Source of the DNA: Clostridiales bacterium UBA4644
Lineage (GTDB): Bacteria; Bacillota; Clostridia; Oscillospirales; Butyricicoccaceae
Length of the DNA: 18,828 nt
NCBI GenBank assembly: GCA_002405755.1
Contig: DHMK01000041.1
Coordinates: 225-19,052 of the forward strand
Direction of reading: 5' to 3'
Shown: positions 13,008 to 18,828 of the stretch, piece after piece
How positions within the stretch are numbered: position 1 is the first letter of the stretch
How the letters are laid out: every line of letters begins with the position of its first letter
Made by a program: the position numbers and the translations under genes
Notes under the pieces: model-generated
What the model was told of the DNA's origin: nothing
Databases searched by the model: none
Seen by the model: the letters and a program-made list of their open reading frames with translations, nothing else

Positions 13008-14378
13008 TCAGTCCTCCAGCAGCTCCGCGATCTGATTCACATTGCCTGCGCCCATGAGAAAGACCAGATCGCCGGGCTGCACCAGCCGGCCCAGCCGCGC
13101 CGCAGCATCGTCAAGATCCGAAGCAGTCTCCGCCTGGGGGATGCGCTTTGCAATGTCCTGCGAGGAGATCCCGTAGGTGTTGGTCTCACGGGCTGCAAAA
13201 ATGGGGCAGAGGATCACATGATCCGCGTGGGAAAGGGCCTGGGCAAAGGGATCCAGCAGAGAGACCGTGCGGGAATAGGTGTGGGGCTGGAAGACGCAGA
13301 TCACCCGCCGGGGCTCCAGCGCCCGGGCCGCCTTCAACGTGGCCTCGATCTCGCTGGGATGGTGGGCATAATCGTCGTAGATCCTTGCGCCGCGCCATTC
13401 CTTTTTGAACTCAAACCGGCGGCCCACGCCGTGATAATCCTGGATGCCATGGGCAAAGTCTTCCGGCGCGGTACCCAGCTCCACAGCCACGGCGGCGGCA
13501 GCCAGCGCATCCAGCAGATTGTGTTCGCCGGGCACCTGCAGCCGCAGCGGACAGAAGGGCTTGCCAAAGGCCACGATATCGCAGCAGTAATAGCCGTTTT
13601 CCAGCGCCAGCTGCGCCGGATGGATGTCGCAGTCCTCAGAGAGGCCAAAGGTGATCACCCGGCGGGAGATTCCCGCCACGGCCTGCCGGCAGTGTTCGTC
13701 GTTGCCGTTGATGATGACGGCGCCGTCCTCCGGAGTCAGCAGGGCAAACTGGCGGAAGGAGCGCATGATATCGTCCAGATCCTTGAAAAAGTCCAGATGA
13801 TCCATGTCGATATTCAGGATCACGGCCACGGAAGGATGGAAGGAAAGGAAGGAATTGCGGTATTCACAGGCCTCGGCCACAAACAGGTCGCTGCTTCCGA
13901 TGCGCAGCGTCCCGCCGATGGAGGGCAGGTCGCCGCCCACCATCACGGTGGGGTCCATGGCGGCCGCGTTGGCAAAGGTGGCGATCATGGCGGTGGTGGA
14001 GGTCTTGCCGTGGGTGCCGGCAACGCAGACCACGCGGCGGTAATGGGTCATGATCATGCCCCAGGCCTCCGCCCGGGACAGAATGGGGATGCCTGCCGCC
14101 CGGGCGGCCAGGATCTCCGGATTGGTGTCTGGAATGGCGGCGGTGCGGATCACAAGGCCGGCTCCCGCCGTGTTTTCGCTGCTGTGGCCGATGACGACGG
14201 GGATACCCGCCCGGCAAAGCTCCTGCGTGTAGCGGGAAGCGTCCCGGTCGCTGCCGCAGACCTGGGCCCCCATATGCTGCAGCATGCGGGCCAGCGCCCG
14301 CATGGAGACGCCGCCGATGCCGATCAGATGGATCGGGCGCTGCTCCCGGATATATGCTTCAAACTGCTGATCGTTCAT
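13008..14378 (-). CDS. murC: UDP-N-acetylmuramate--L-alanine ligase
   Basis: A 456-residue Mur ligase, close to the family's usual 450-490. The N-terminal UDP-MurNAc domain begins IHLIGIGGVSMRALARML. The ATP loop GTHGKTSTT lies at residues 121-129. The later signatures are EYRNSFLSFHPSVAVILNID and DDYAHHPSEIEATL. It adds L-alanine to UDP-MurNAc in the cytoplasm, the first step of the peptidoglycan stem peptide. The ATG at 14378 has a modest GGGAAGG upstream. A hairpin sits in the leader (14398-14432). A TTGACC at 14479-14474 on the minus strand is a weak candidate -35, without a good -10. The gene is not in a large dcw cluster here but pairs with a phosphatase gene. Confidence 0.97.
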   Translation of the reverse strand: MNDQQFEAYIREQRPIHLIGIGGVSMRALARMLQHMGAQVCGSDRDASRYTQELCRAGIPVVIGHSSENTAGAGLVIRTAAIPDTNPEILAARAAGIPILSRAEAWGMIMTHYRRVVCVAGTHGKTSTTAMIATFANAAAMDPTVMVGGDLPSIGGTLRIGSSDLFVAEACEYRNSFLSFHPSVAVILNIDMDHLDFFKDLDDIMRSFRQFALLTPEDGAVIINGNDEHCRQAVAGISRRVITFGLSEDCDIHPAQLALENGYYCCDIVAFGKPFCPLRLQVPGEHNLLDALAAAAVAVELGTAPEDFAHGIQDYHGVGRRFEFKKEWRGARIYDDYAHHPSEIEATLKAARALEPRRVICVFQPHTYSRTVSLLDPFAQALSHADHVILCPIFAARETNTYGISSQDIAKRIPQAETASDLDDAAARLGRLVQPGDLVFLMGAGNVNQIAELLED

Positions 14379-14397
14379 AATCCATGCCTTCCCAGAG

Positions 14398-14432
14398 CCT
14401 GCGGCTCTTTTGCCTTTCGGCTCCGCCGCAGG
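14398..14432 (-). promoter_or_regulatory. Leader hairpin upstream of murC
   Basis: CCTGCGGC (14432-14425 read on the minus strand) pairs with GCCGCAGG (14405-14398), with an inner GCC-GAAA-GGC hairpin in the loop. It ends shortly before the ribosome site and has no T run, so it is not a terminator. It could affect translation or mRNA stability; function unproven. Confidence 0.5.
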
Positions 14433-14522
14433 ACAAAGCCGGCGAAGCCCGAAAGAATGATTCCCGATATTTGGGTCAACTCAGTTTATCATAGTTTTTG
14501 CCGTTTGCATAGCCTTTTTTGC

Positions 14523-14550
14523 ACCGCGCACCAAGTTCTTTCATAGAATG
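14523..14550 (+). promoter_or_regulatory. SigK-like (mother-cell sporulation) promoter of dpaAB
   Basis: ACC (14523-14525), 16 bases, then CATAGAATG (14542-14550), close to the SigK consensus of AC and CATAnnnTA. It lies about 22 bases before the dpaA start. In Bacillus the equivalent spoVF operon is SigK-controlled. No SigA-type promoter is seen. Confidence 0.5.
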
Positions 14551-14572
14551 CTGCGAAAGAGGTGGTGACTGA

Positions 14573-15310
14573 TTGAAAGAAGCATGGAATTTCGCGGTCC
14601 TGCGGGGGGATCGGCGGCAGAACATCCTCTGTGATCTGCTGCGGGAAGACGGATATCCGGTCCGCCTGCTGCCAGAGCCGGAAAAATGGGGGCAGGAAAA
14701 TCTGCCTCCGCCGGGGGGCATTCTGATCGCGGCCAGGGCCGGCGAGCCTTTGCGCCGCGCTGCCCGTGACGCAGGCTTTCGATTGCTGGAGTATGGAAGC
14801 CTGCCCTCCTTCCAGCAGGAAAACGGGCGGATCACAGCGGAAAACGCCCTGCAGGTGGCCATGAAGCACCGGCTGCGCACCCTGTATGGCAGCGACGCGC
14901 TGGTCATCGGCTGGGGCAATATCGGAAAGCCGCTGGCGGCGCTGCTGCAGGGCATGGGCGCCCGGACGGCGGTGGCGGTGCGCCGGGAGGAGCAGCTTTG
15001 GCAGCTGAAGGGGGAAGGCCTGCGGCCCATCCTTTCCCGGCGGCTGGAGCAGGAGATCGGGGAATATGATGTGATCTTCAATACCGCGCCGGAGCGCCTG
15101 CTGCCGGAGCCGGTGCTGCGGATGCTGCGGCCGGGGGCGCTGGTGGTGGATCTGGCCTCCCGTCCCGGCGGCGTGGATTGGGAATGGGCCAAGGCGCTGG
15201 AGATCAAGGCCGTCCAGGCGCTGGCGCTGCCCGGCTTGCTGACGCCGGTGTCCGGCGCGCTGGCCATCCGTAATGCAGTGTATTCGCTTTGTGAGGAGGA
15301 ACATACATGA
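14573..15310 (+). CDS. dpaA: Dipicolinate synthase subunit A
   Basis: A 245-residue NAD(P)-binding protein. The nucleotide-binding loop is GWGNIGK at 113-119 inside LVIGWGNIGKPLAALLQGMG, and the family segments YDVIFNTAPERLL and LVVDLASRPGGVDW follow. DpaA and DpaB together convert dihydroxy-tetrahydrodipicolinate (from the lysine pathway) to dipicolinic acid in the sporulating mother cell. Translation starts at a TTG (14573) with GAGGTGG upstream; no in-frame ATG is near. Bacillus SpoVFA has about 300 residues, so the N-terminal domain is shorter here. The stop overlaps the dpaB start by four bases. Its presence shows that the organism makes spores or descends from a spore-former. Confidence 0.93.
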   Translation: MKEAWNFAVLRGDRRQNILCDLLREDGYPVRLLPEPEKWGQENLPPPGGILIAARAGEPLRRAARDAGFRLLEYGSLPSFQQENGRITAENALQVAMKHRLRTLYGSDALVIGWGNIGKPLAALLQGMGARTAVAVRREEQLWQLKGEGLRPILSRRLEQEIGEYDVIFNTAPERLLPEPVLRMLRPGALVVDLASRPGGVDWEWAKALEIKAVQALALPGLLTPVSGALAIRNAVYSLCEEEHT

Positions 15311-15876
15311 AAAATCAGAAGATCGGCGTGGCCATGACCGGCTCCTTCTGCACCTTTTCCCAGGTGCTGCCCGTGATCCGTCAGCTGGCCAAAAGCAACG
15401 AGGTGACGGCGGTGCTCTCGCCTGCGGCAGCGGAGACCGACACCCGTTTTTACCGGGCGGAGGACCTTCTGCGGGAGCTGGAGCAGATCACAGGCCGCAA
15501 GCCCATGCGCACCATTGCGGAGGCGGAGCAGGTGGGGCCGGGAAAGCTTTTTGACGTATTGCTGGCGGCCCCCTGCACGGGCAACACGCTGGCGAAGCTC
15601 AATCTGGGCATTACGGACACCTCCGTGCTTATGGCCATCAAGGCCCAGCTGCGCAACGGCCGTCCGGTGGTGCTGGCGCTTTCCACCAACGACGCCCTCA
15701 GCAATGCCGCAAAAAACATCGGCGGCCTGCTCAATCGGCGGGATCTGTATTTCGTGCCCTTCAGCCAGGACGATCCGGAGAAAAAGCCCCGCTCCATGGC
15801 GGCAAATTTCGGCCTGTGCGAAGCGGCGCTGGACGCGGCGCTGGAGGGCCGGCAGCTGCAGCCGATCATCCTGTGA
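15307..15876 (+). CDS. dpaB: Dipicolinate synthase subunit B
   Basis: A 189-residue flavoprotein-like subunit (SpoVFB). It starts NQKIGVAMTGSFCTFSQVLP, followed by the conserved LSPAAAETDTRF. LLAAPCTGNTLAKLNLGITD and NDALSNAAKNIGGLLNRRDL are typical of the family. It works with DpaA in making dipicolinic acid, which fills the spore core as the calcium chelate. GAGGAGG lies nine bases upstream, inside dpaA, and the ATG overlaps the dpaA stop (ATGA), so the subunits are co-translated. Unlike in Bacillus, no asd, dapG or dapA follows. No terminator is visible before the next promoter. Confidence 0.95.
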   Translation: MKNQKIGVAMTGSFCTFSQVLPVIRQLAKSNEVTAVLSPAAAETDTRFYRAEDLLRELEQITGRKPMRTIAEAEQVGPGKLFDVLLAAPCTGNTLAKLNLGITDTSVLMAIKAQLRNGRPVVLALSTNDALSNAAKNIGGLLNRRDLYFVPFSQDDPEKKPRSMAANFGLCEAALDAALEGRQLQPIIL

Positions 15877-15881
15877 GAGGG

Positions 15882-15909
15882 TTTACAATCCCAAAAATCG
15901 TGCTATAAT
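15882..15909 (+). promoter_or_regulatory. Promoter of the D-Ala-D-Ala dipeptidase gene
   Basis: TTTACA (15882-15887), 16 bases, TATAAT (15904-15909), starting six bases after the dpaB stop. Confidence 0.78.
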
Positions 15910-15965
15910 AGGGGTAAAGCAGCGGCAAAGACCGCGAAAATAATCAAAAAGAAAGGAATGTTGTT

Positions 15966-16613
15966 ATGAATCAGAGCACGGCCTGCGTCCCCAAGGCGCA
16001 TGAGCTGCCCGAGGGCTTCGTTTATATCGACGAGCTCATTGAGGACTGCATCATCGACGCGAAATACGCCGGGACCGATAATTTTATGGGCCGGCCGGCA
16101 GACGGCTATGAGCAGCCGCTGGTGGTCATGTCCAAGGAAGTGGCCGAGGGCTGCGTCAAGGCGGCGGAGATCCTGCGGAAGCAGGGCTACGTGATGAAGT
16201 TTTTTGACGCCTATCGCCCCCAGCGGGCGGTGGATGATTTCTGCCGCTGGGGCGAGGATCTGGCGGATGTGCGGCGGAAGCCCATCCAGTATCCCAACCT
16301 GGAAAAGGCCCGGATGTTTGACGAGGGCTATATCGCCAGAAAGTCCGGTCATACCCGCGCCAAGGCGGTGGATCTGACCATTGTGGACGCCAAGACCCAT
16401 CAGGAGCTGGATATGGGCTGCGGCTTTGACTATATGGATCCCCGCAGCTGGCCCGACTGTGACGAGATCACCCCGGAGCAGAGGAAAAACCGCTATATCC
16501 TTCGGGACGCCATGCTGGCCGTTGGCTTCGAGCCCTATGAGTGCGAATGGTGGCACTTCAGCGTGAATCCCGAGCCCTATCCCGATACCTATTTCGATTT
16601 CCCCATCCGGTAA
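15966..16613 (+). CDS. D-alanyl-D-alanine dipeptidase (VanX/DdpX, peptidase M15D)
   Basis: A 215-residue zinc peptidase. The signature SGHTRAKAVD (127-136) carries the zinc ligands His129 and Asp136. EWWHFS gives the catalytic Glu194 and the third ligand His197. Arg84 in DAYRPQ matches the VanX transition-state arginine. It cleaves free D-Ala-D-Ala, in the cytoplasm unless exported; there is no signal peptide. No vanH, vanA or vanS/R genes lie near, so a role in wall recycling or D-Ala use (DdpX-like) is more likely than glycopeptide resistance. GAAAGGA precedes the ATG at a normal spacing and a good promoter drives it alone. Two plus-strand hairpin terminators follow. Confidence 0.95.
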   Translation: MNQSTACVPKAHELPEGFVYIDELIEDCIIDAKYAGTDNFMGRPADGYEQPLVVMSKEVAEGCVKAAEILRKQGYVMKFFDAYRPQRAVDDFCRWGEDLADVRRKPIQYPNLEKARMFDEGYIARKSGHTRAKAVDLTIVDAKTHQELDMGCGFDYMDPRSWPDCDEITPEQRKNRYILRDAMLAVGFEPYECEWWHFSVNPEPYPDTYFDFPIR

Positions 16614-16632
16614 AAGACCGCGAAAGCGTTTG

Positions 16633-16663
16633 GCGGGCGTCTGGAGCAGACGCCCGCTTTGCT
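16633..16663 (+). terminator. First terminator after the dipeptidase gene
   Basis: GCGGGCGTCTG (16633-16643) and CAGACGCCCGC (16647-16657) form an 11-bp perfect stem with a three-base loop, followed by TTTGCTT. Confidence 0.8.
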
Positions 16664-16680
16664 TGTGCCTTGCGGGCAGC

Positions 16681-16712
16681 AAAAAGCTCCCCCGAGCGGC
16701 CATCGGGGGAGC
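16681..16712 (-). terminator. Terminator of the cysteine-rich protein gene
   Basis: On the minus strand GCTCCCCCGA and TCGGGGGAGC (16712-16703 and 16695-16686) form a perfect 10-bp stem, followed by TTTTTGC (16685 downward). Confidence 0.85.
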
Positions 16713-16733
16713 GGCAGAAGGGCGGCGGATGTA

Positions 16734-16756
16734 AGGCGGCAAGAGCCGCCTTTTTG
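16734..16756 (+). terminator. Second plus-strand terminator after the dipeptidase gene
   Basis: AGGCGGC (16734-16740), loop AAGA, GCCGCCT (16745-16751), followed by TTTTG. It faces the end of the minus-strand cysteine-rich gene. Confidence 0.8.
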
Positions 16757-16786
16757 CTGAACAGATGACCGGGAGCCTGCAGAGGG

Positions 16787-17026
16787 TCAGAATCTGACAG
16801 CGATACGCTGCAGGGAACGATCCATGCTTTCCAAAACATTTTCGGTGGTATAGCCCGGGCCGTAATAGGTCTGCATGGGAACGTTCTCATACCGGTAACG
16901 ATAGACAAGGTAAGAGGCCTGGCCGGTCTGGACAGCTCCGCTGCACTGTCCGCAGCCGGAGCAACTCGAGCAGCTGCAGCAGCTGCAGCAGCCGCAGGTA
17001 TTGGTTTGGTATTGGCAGCAGCACAT
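16787..17026 (-). CDS. Small cysteine-rich protein, possible spore coat or metal-binding protein
   Basis: A 79-residue protein that I do not recognise. The first 28 residues hold 12 cysteines (MCCC, then CGCCSCCSCSSCSGCGQC). The rest is aromatic and polar (SYLVYRYRYENVPMQTYYGP), with an amphipathic end (ENVLESMDRSLQRIAV). The ATG at 17026 has AAGGCGGTG upstream, and a clean terminator follows the stop, so the frame is very likely real. A CATAGGATA box (SigK-like) is 47 bases before the start. The Cys clusters and tyrosine-rich tail fit either a spore coat or cross-linked surface protein, or a metallothionein-like metal binder; neither is proven. The codons form a CTGCAG-type low-complexity DNA tract at about 16970-16995, so slippage during evolution is likely. 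Confidence 0.72.
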   Translation of the reverse strand: MCCCQYQTNTCGCCSCCSCSSCSGCGQCSGAVQTGQASYLVYRYRYENVPMQTYYGPGYTTENVLESMDRSLQRIAVRF

Positions 17027-17050
17027 GAAAAAACACCGCCTTTCTGTAGC

Positions 17051-17067
17051 GCCGGCCTTTGGCCGGC
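17051..17067. promoter_or_regulatory. Hairpin in the leader of the cysteine-rich protein gene
   Basis: GCCGGCC (17051-17057), three bases, GGCCGGC (17061-17067), a perfect 7-bp stem. No T run follows on the minus strand. It lies between the SigK-like box and the ribosome site and may stabilise the leader. Confidence 0.5.
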
Positions 17068-17072
17068 TGTTC

Positions 17073-17100
17073 TATCCTATGCGCTCCGGGACGCGTTGAC
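17073..17100 (-). promoter_or_regulatory. SigK-like -10 element of the cysteine-rich gene
   Basis: On the minus strand CATAGGATA (17081-17073) matches CATAnnnTA exactly. A TC 16 bases upstream (17099-17098) is a weak -35. The region overlaps the -35 of the divergent promoter at 17096-17124. No SigA-type promoter is visible on this strand. Confidence 0.4.
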
Positions 17101-17124
17101 ACAGACGCAGCGCGCTGTTATAAT
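17096..17124 (+). promoter_or_regulatory. Consensus SigA promoter of the prolyl-tRNA editing gene
   Basis: TTGACA (17096-17101), exactly 17 bases, TATAAT (17119-17124): a full consensus match, about 37 bases before the ATG. Confidence 0.93.
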
Positions 17125-17161
17125 CGTTCTGTCAGTTTTTCCATTTCGGGAGGTAGTTTTT

Positions 17162-17689
17162 ATGAATCGGGCTGATCCCAACGAGATCTATGGGCTGCTG
17201 CGGTGCCTGAATATTCCCTTCCGCAAGGCGGAGCACCCTGCCGCTTCCAGCATGGAGGAGCTTTCCGCCGTGGAAGCGCAGCTGCGCCGGCCCGGCGCGG
17301 CGCAGGCCTTCTGCAAAAATCTGTTTCTCAGCAACCGGCAGAAGACCGTGTTTTACCTGCTGCTGATCCGGGAGGACAAGCGCTTCAAGACCTCTGTGGT
17401 CTCCAAGCTTATCGGCGCTTCCCGCCTGAGCTTTGGCGAGGCGGACAAGCTCTATGAGCTGCTGGGCGTCCATCCCGGCGCCATCACGCCGCTGGGGCTG
17501 GTCTTTGACGCAGAGCATCAGGTGCGGCTGCTGATGGACCGGGAGCTGCTGTCGCTGGAGGAGATCTATGTGCATCCCTGCGTCAACACGGCCACCGTGG
17601 CCCTGCGGACCCGGGACCTGACGGAGATCTATTTCCCCTTCACCGGCCACACGCCCCAGCTGCTGGACATTCCGGACGGGGAAGAATAA
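17162..17689 (+). CDS. Prolyl-tRNA editing protein ProX/PrdX (YbaK-related)
   Basis: A 175-residue protein of the YbaK/prolyl-tRNA synthetase-associated domain family. It shows FCKNLFLSNR (Lys52 is the likely catalytic lysine), KTSVVSKLIGASRLSF, HPGAITPLGLVFD and the final HPCVNTATVALRTRDL. This trans-acting editing domain hydrolyses alanyl-tRNA(Pro) made by mistake by ProRS. It is a soluble cytoplasmic protein. GGGAGGT precedes the ATG at 17162, and a consensus promoter drives it as a single gene with its own terminator. The length is normal for the stand-alone protein. Cysteinyl-tRNA(Pro) (YbaK/EbsC) activity is the alternative, less likely from the CKNLFL motif. Confidence 0.92.
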   Translation: MNRADPNEIYGLLRCLNIPFRKAEHPAASSMEELSAVEAQLRRPGAAQAFCKNLFLSNRQKTVFYLLLIREDKRFKTSVVSKLIGASRLSFGEADKLYELLGVHPGAITPLGLVFDAEHQVRLLMDRELLSLEEIYVHPCVNTATVALRTRDLTEIYFPFTGHTPQLLDIPDGEE

Positions 17690-17708
17690 CAGAATATCAG
17701 AAAAGCAA

Positions 17709-17734
17709 AGCCCGGCTTCGGCCGGGCTCTTTTC
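17709..17734 (+). terminator. Terminator of the prolyl-tRNA editing gene
   Basis: AGCCCGGC (17709-17716), TTCG tetraloop, GCCGGGCT (17721-17728), followed by CTTTTCC. Confidence 0.92.
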
Positions 17735-17738
17735 CTGC

Positions 17739-17772
17739 AAAAGGCCCGCCCTCAAGTTTGAGGGCGGGCCTT
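17739..17772 (-). terminator. Terminator of pyruvate:ferredoxin oxidoreductase gene
   Basis: AAGGCCCGCCCTCAA (17741-17755) and TTGAGGGCGGGCCTT (17758-17772) form a perfect 15-bp stem with a two-base gap (in practice a slightly larger loop). On the minus strand it runs into TTTTGC. It lies about 40 bases after the stop. Confidence 0.9.
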
Positions 17773-17811
17773 ATCATGCGGGTTCAGCAGGGGAAAGGCA
17801 CGGGACAGGAA

Positions 17812-18828
17812 TTAGTCCTTGTCGTACACATCCACCAGCTTCAGCAAATACTCGTAGCGCTCCTTGGCGGCGGCTTCGTTCTTGGCGAACAGGACGGTGG
17901 CGCGCTCGGGGAATTCACGGGTCAGACGACTGTAGCGGGCTTCATTCATCAGGAACTCCTGATAGCCGCCGGCGGGAGCCTTGGAATCCAGCGTGAACTT
18001 CTTGTCGGCAGCGGGATTGAAGCGGAACAGGTTCCAGTAGCCGCACTCGACGGCCTTCTTCATCTCGGCCTGGCAGTTGGTCATGCCGCCCTTGATGGAG
18101 TGCATCTCGCAGGGAGAATAGCCGATAATCAGAGAGGGTCCATGGTAAGCCTCGGCCTCGATAATGGCCTTGATGGTCTGAGCGGGGTTGGCGCCCATCG
18201 CGACCTGAGCCACATACACATAGCCGTAAGCCATGGTGATCTCAGACAGGGACTTCTTCTTCATGTCCTTACCGGCAGCGGCGAACTGCGCCACCTGACC
18301 GATATTGGAAGCCTTGGAAGCCTGTCCACCGGTGTTGGAATAGACCTCGGTATCGAAAACGAAGACATTAACATCCTCGCCGGAGGCCAGGACATGGTCC
18401 AGACCGCCGTAACCGATATCATAAGCCCAGCCATCGCCGCCGAAGATCCACTGGCTCTTCTTGACCAGCAGATCCTTGTCGGCCAGAACGGCGCGGCCCA
18501 GGGTGCAGGCCTCGCAGGTGCAGCCGTCCACGACGGAGGCGTTCAGCTCTTCCACCAGCTTGGCAGCGGCAACCTTGGAGGCTTCGCCTTCATTCATGAC
18601 ATCCAGCCAGGCCTGGCCGGCGGCCTTCAGATCGGCATCGCAGTAATCCACGGCGATGAGCTTTTTAACGGTCTCGGCCAGGGTGTTGCGGCGATACTTG
18701 ACGGCAACAGCCATGCCCAGGCCATGCTCGGCGTTATCCTCGAACAGGGAGTTGATCCAGGCGGGACCGTGACCCTTCTTGTCGGTGCAGAAAGGAGAGG
18801 TGGCAGCGGGACCGCCCCAGATGGAGGA
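17812..18828 (-). CDS. nifJ: Pyruvate:ferredoxin (flavodoxin) oxidoreductase, C-terminal part
   Basis: The frame is open from the right edge of the window to the TAA at 17812, giving 339 residues, about the last 30% of a roughly 1,170-residue enzyme. It includes WIFGGDGWAYDIGYGGLDHV, the thiamine-diphosphate/Mg binding region with GDGWAYDIG, and then FVFDTEVYSNTGGQASKAS. A conserved GCTCEAC stretch and SPCEMHSIKGGM follow. The enzyme oxidises pyruvate to acetyl-CoA and CO2 and reduces ferredoxin; it is central and oxygen-sensitive in anaerobes. Codons are strongly biased (for example AAG and GGC/GGT with few rare codons), as expected for a highly expressed gene. The ATG near 18714 is internal, not a start. 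Promoter and N-terminal domains lie beyond the window. Confidence 0.97.
   Translation of the reverse strand, partial: SSIWGGPAATSPFCTDKKGHGPAWINSLFEDNAEHGLGMAVAVKYRRNTLAETVKKLIAVDYCDADLKAAGQAWLDVMNEGEASKVAAAKLVEELNASVVDGCTCEACTLGRAVLADKDLLVKKSQWIFGGDGWAYDIGYGGLDHVLASGEDVNVFVFDTEVYSNTGGQASKASNIGQVAQFAAAGKDMKKKSLSEITMAYGYVYVAQVAMGANPAQTIKAIIEAEAYHGPSLIIGYSPCEMHSIKGGMTNCQAEMKKAVECGYWNLFRFNPAADKKFTLDSKAPAGGYQEFLMNEARYSRLTREFPERATVLFAKNEAAAKERYEYLLKLVDVYDKD

Noticed and set aside
12417..14546. A 709-codon open frame on the plus strand opposite murC and the phosphatase
   Set aside because: It is antisense to two clear genes, has no ribosome site and its translation (Gly/His/Gln-rich) has no domain; it results from GC-rich codons on the other strand.
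15966..16613. Vancomycin resistance determinant
   Set aside because: Only a VanX-like enzyme is present; the ligase and dehydrogenase needed for resistance are absent from the window.
16970..17000. CTGCAG-type repeat as a CRISPR or satellite repeat
   Set aside because: It is only the codon repetition of the Cys-rich protein; no spacers or regular long repeats exist.

Overview
The window looks like chromosomal DNA of a GC-rich, anaerobic, spore-forming Firmicute of class Clostridia, most likely Oscillospirales; this assignment is inferred, not proven. The supporting signs are Gram-positive AGGAGG-type ribosome sites, TTGACA/TATAAT promoters, an oxygen-sensitive pyruvate:ferredoxin oxidoreductase, a double-cubane-cluster type reductase, dipicolinate synthase (dpaA/dpaB), a DUF1292 acidic protein and a DUF6897 protein. 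There is no phage, insertion sequence or CRISPR array. Gene ends are marked by many clear intrinsic terminators.

Left part (1-4730): the 3' end of an RlmI-like rRNA methyltransferase, a small membrane-anchored protein, a 2-hydroxyacyl-CoA dehydratase/DCCP-type reductase with its own promoter, and an azlC-azlD branched-chain amino acid exporter pair in which azlD is frameshifted near its end. Facing these on the minus strand are a P-loop kinase-like gene, apparently lacking an internal block, and a protein with an HEAQH zinc-peptidase motif.

Middle (4850-8630): a plus-strand cluster of an XRE regulator, a DUF3169 membrane protein, a DUF6897 protein and a membrane-tethered XRE regulator. It is driven by a strong promoter that carries operator-like repeats spaced 21 bp apart. 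Then comes a minus-strand tRNA-Ala(GGC) with its own promoter, tandem terminators and a 13-bp inverted repeat that would pair leader with trailer. Next is a TetR-GNAT operon whose perfect promoter is embedded in a 14-bp inverted repeat.

Right part (8639-18828): a membrane-anchored alpha/beta hydrolase and a MATE transporter (4-nt overlap, one promoter); DUF1292 followed by a roughly 190-nt structured RNA that resembles 6S RNA; a flavin reductase; a minus-strand murC-tyrosine phosphatase pair; dpaA-dpaB for spore dipicolinic acid behind a SigK-like promoter; a VanX/DdpX-type D-Ala-D-Ala dipeptidase; a tiny cysteine-rich protein with a SigK-like -10; a ProX/YbaK-type prolyl-tRNA editing protein; and the C-terminal third of pyruvate:ferredoxin oxidoreductase, cut by the window edge.

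The genes form many short independent units rather than one pathway. Two themes recur: cell wall and spore formation (murC, dpaAB, dipeptidase, cysteine-rich protein) and small autoregulated regulator/membrane-protein modules (XRE-DUF3169, TetR-GNAT). No single clearly new system stands out. The best leads are the periodic operator array of the XRE-DUF3169 module, the 6S-like RNA without a visible promoter of its own, the tRNA-flanking inverted repeat, the cysteine-rich protein, and the HEAQH protein paired with the shortened kinase.
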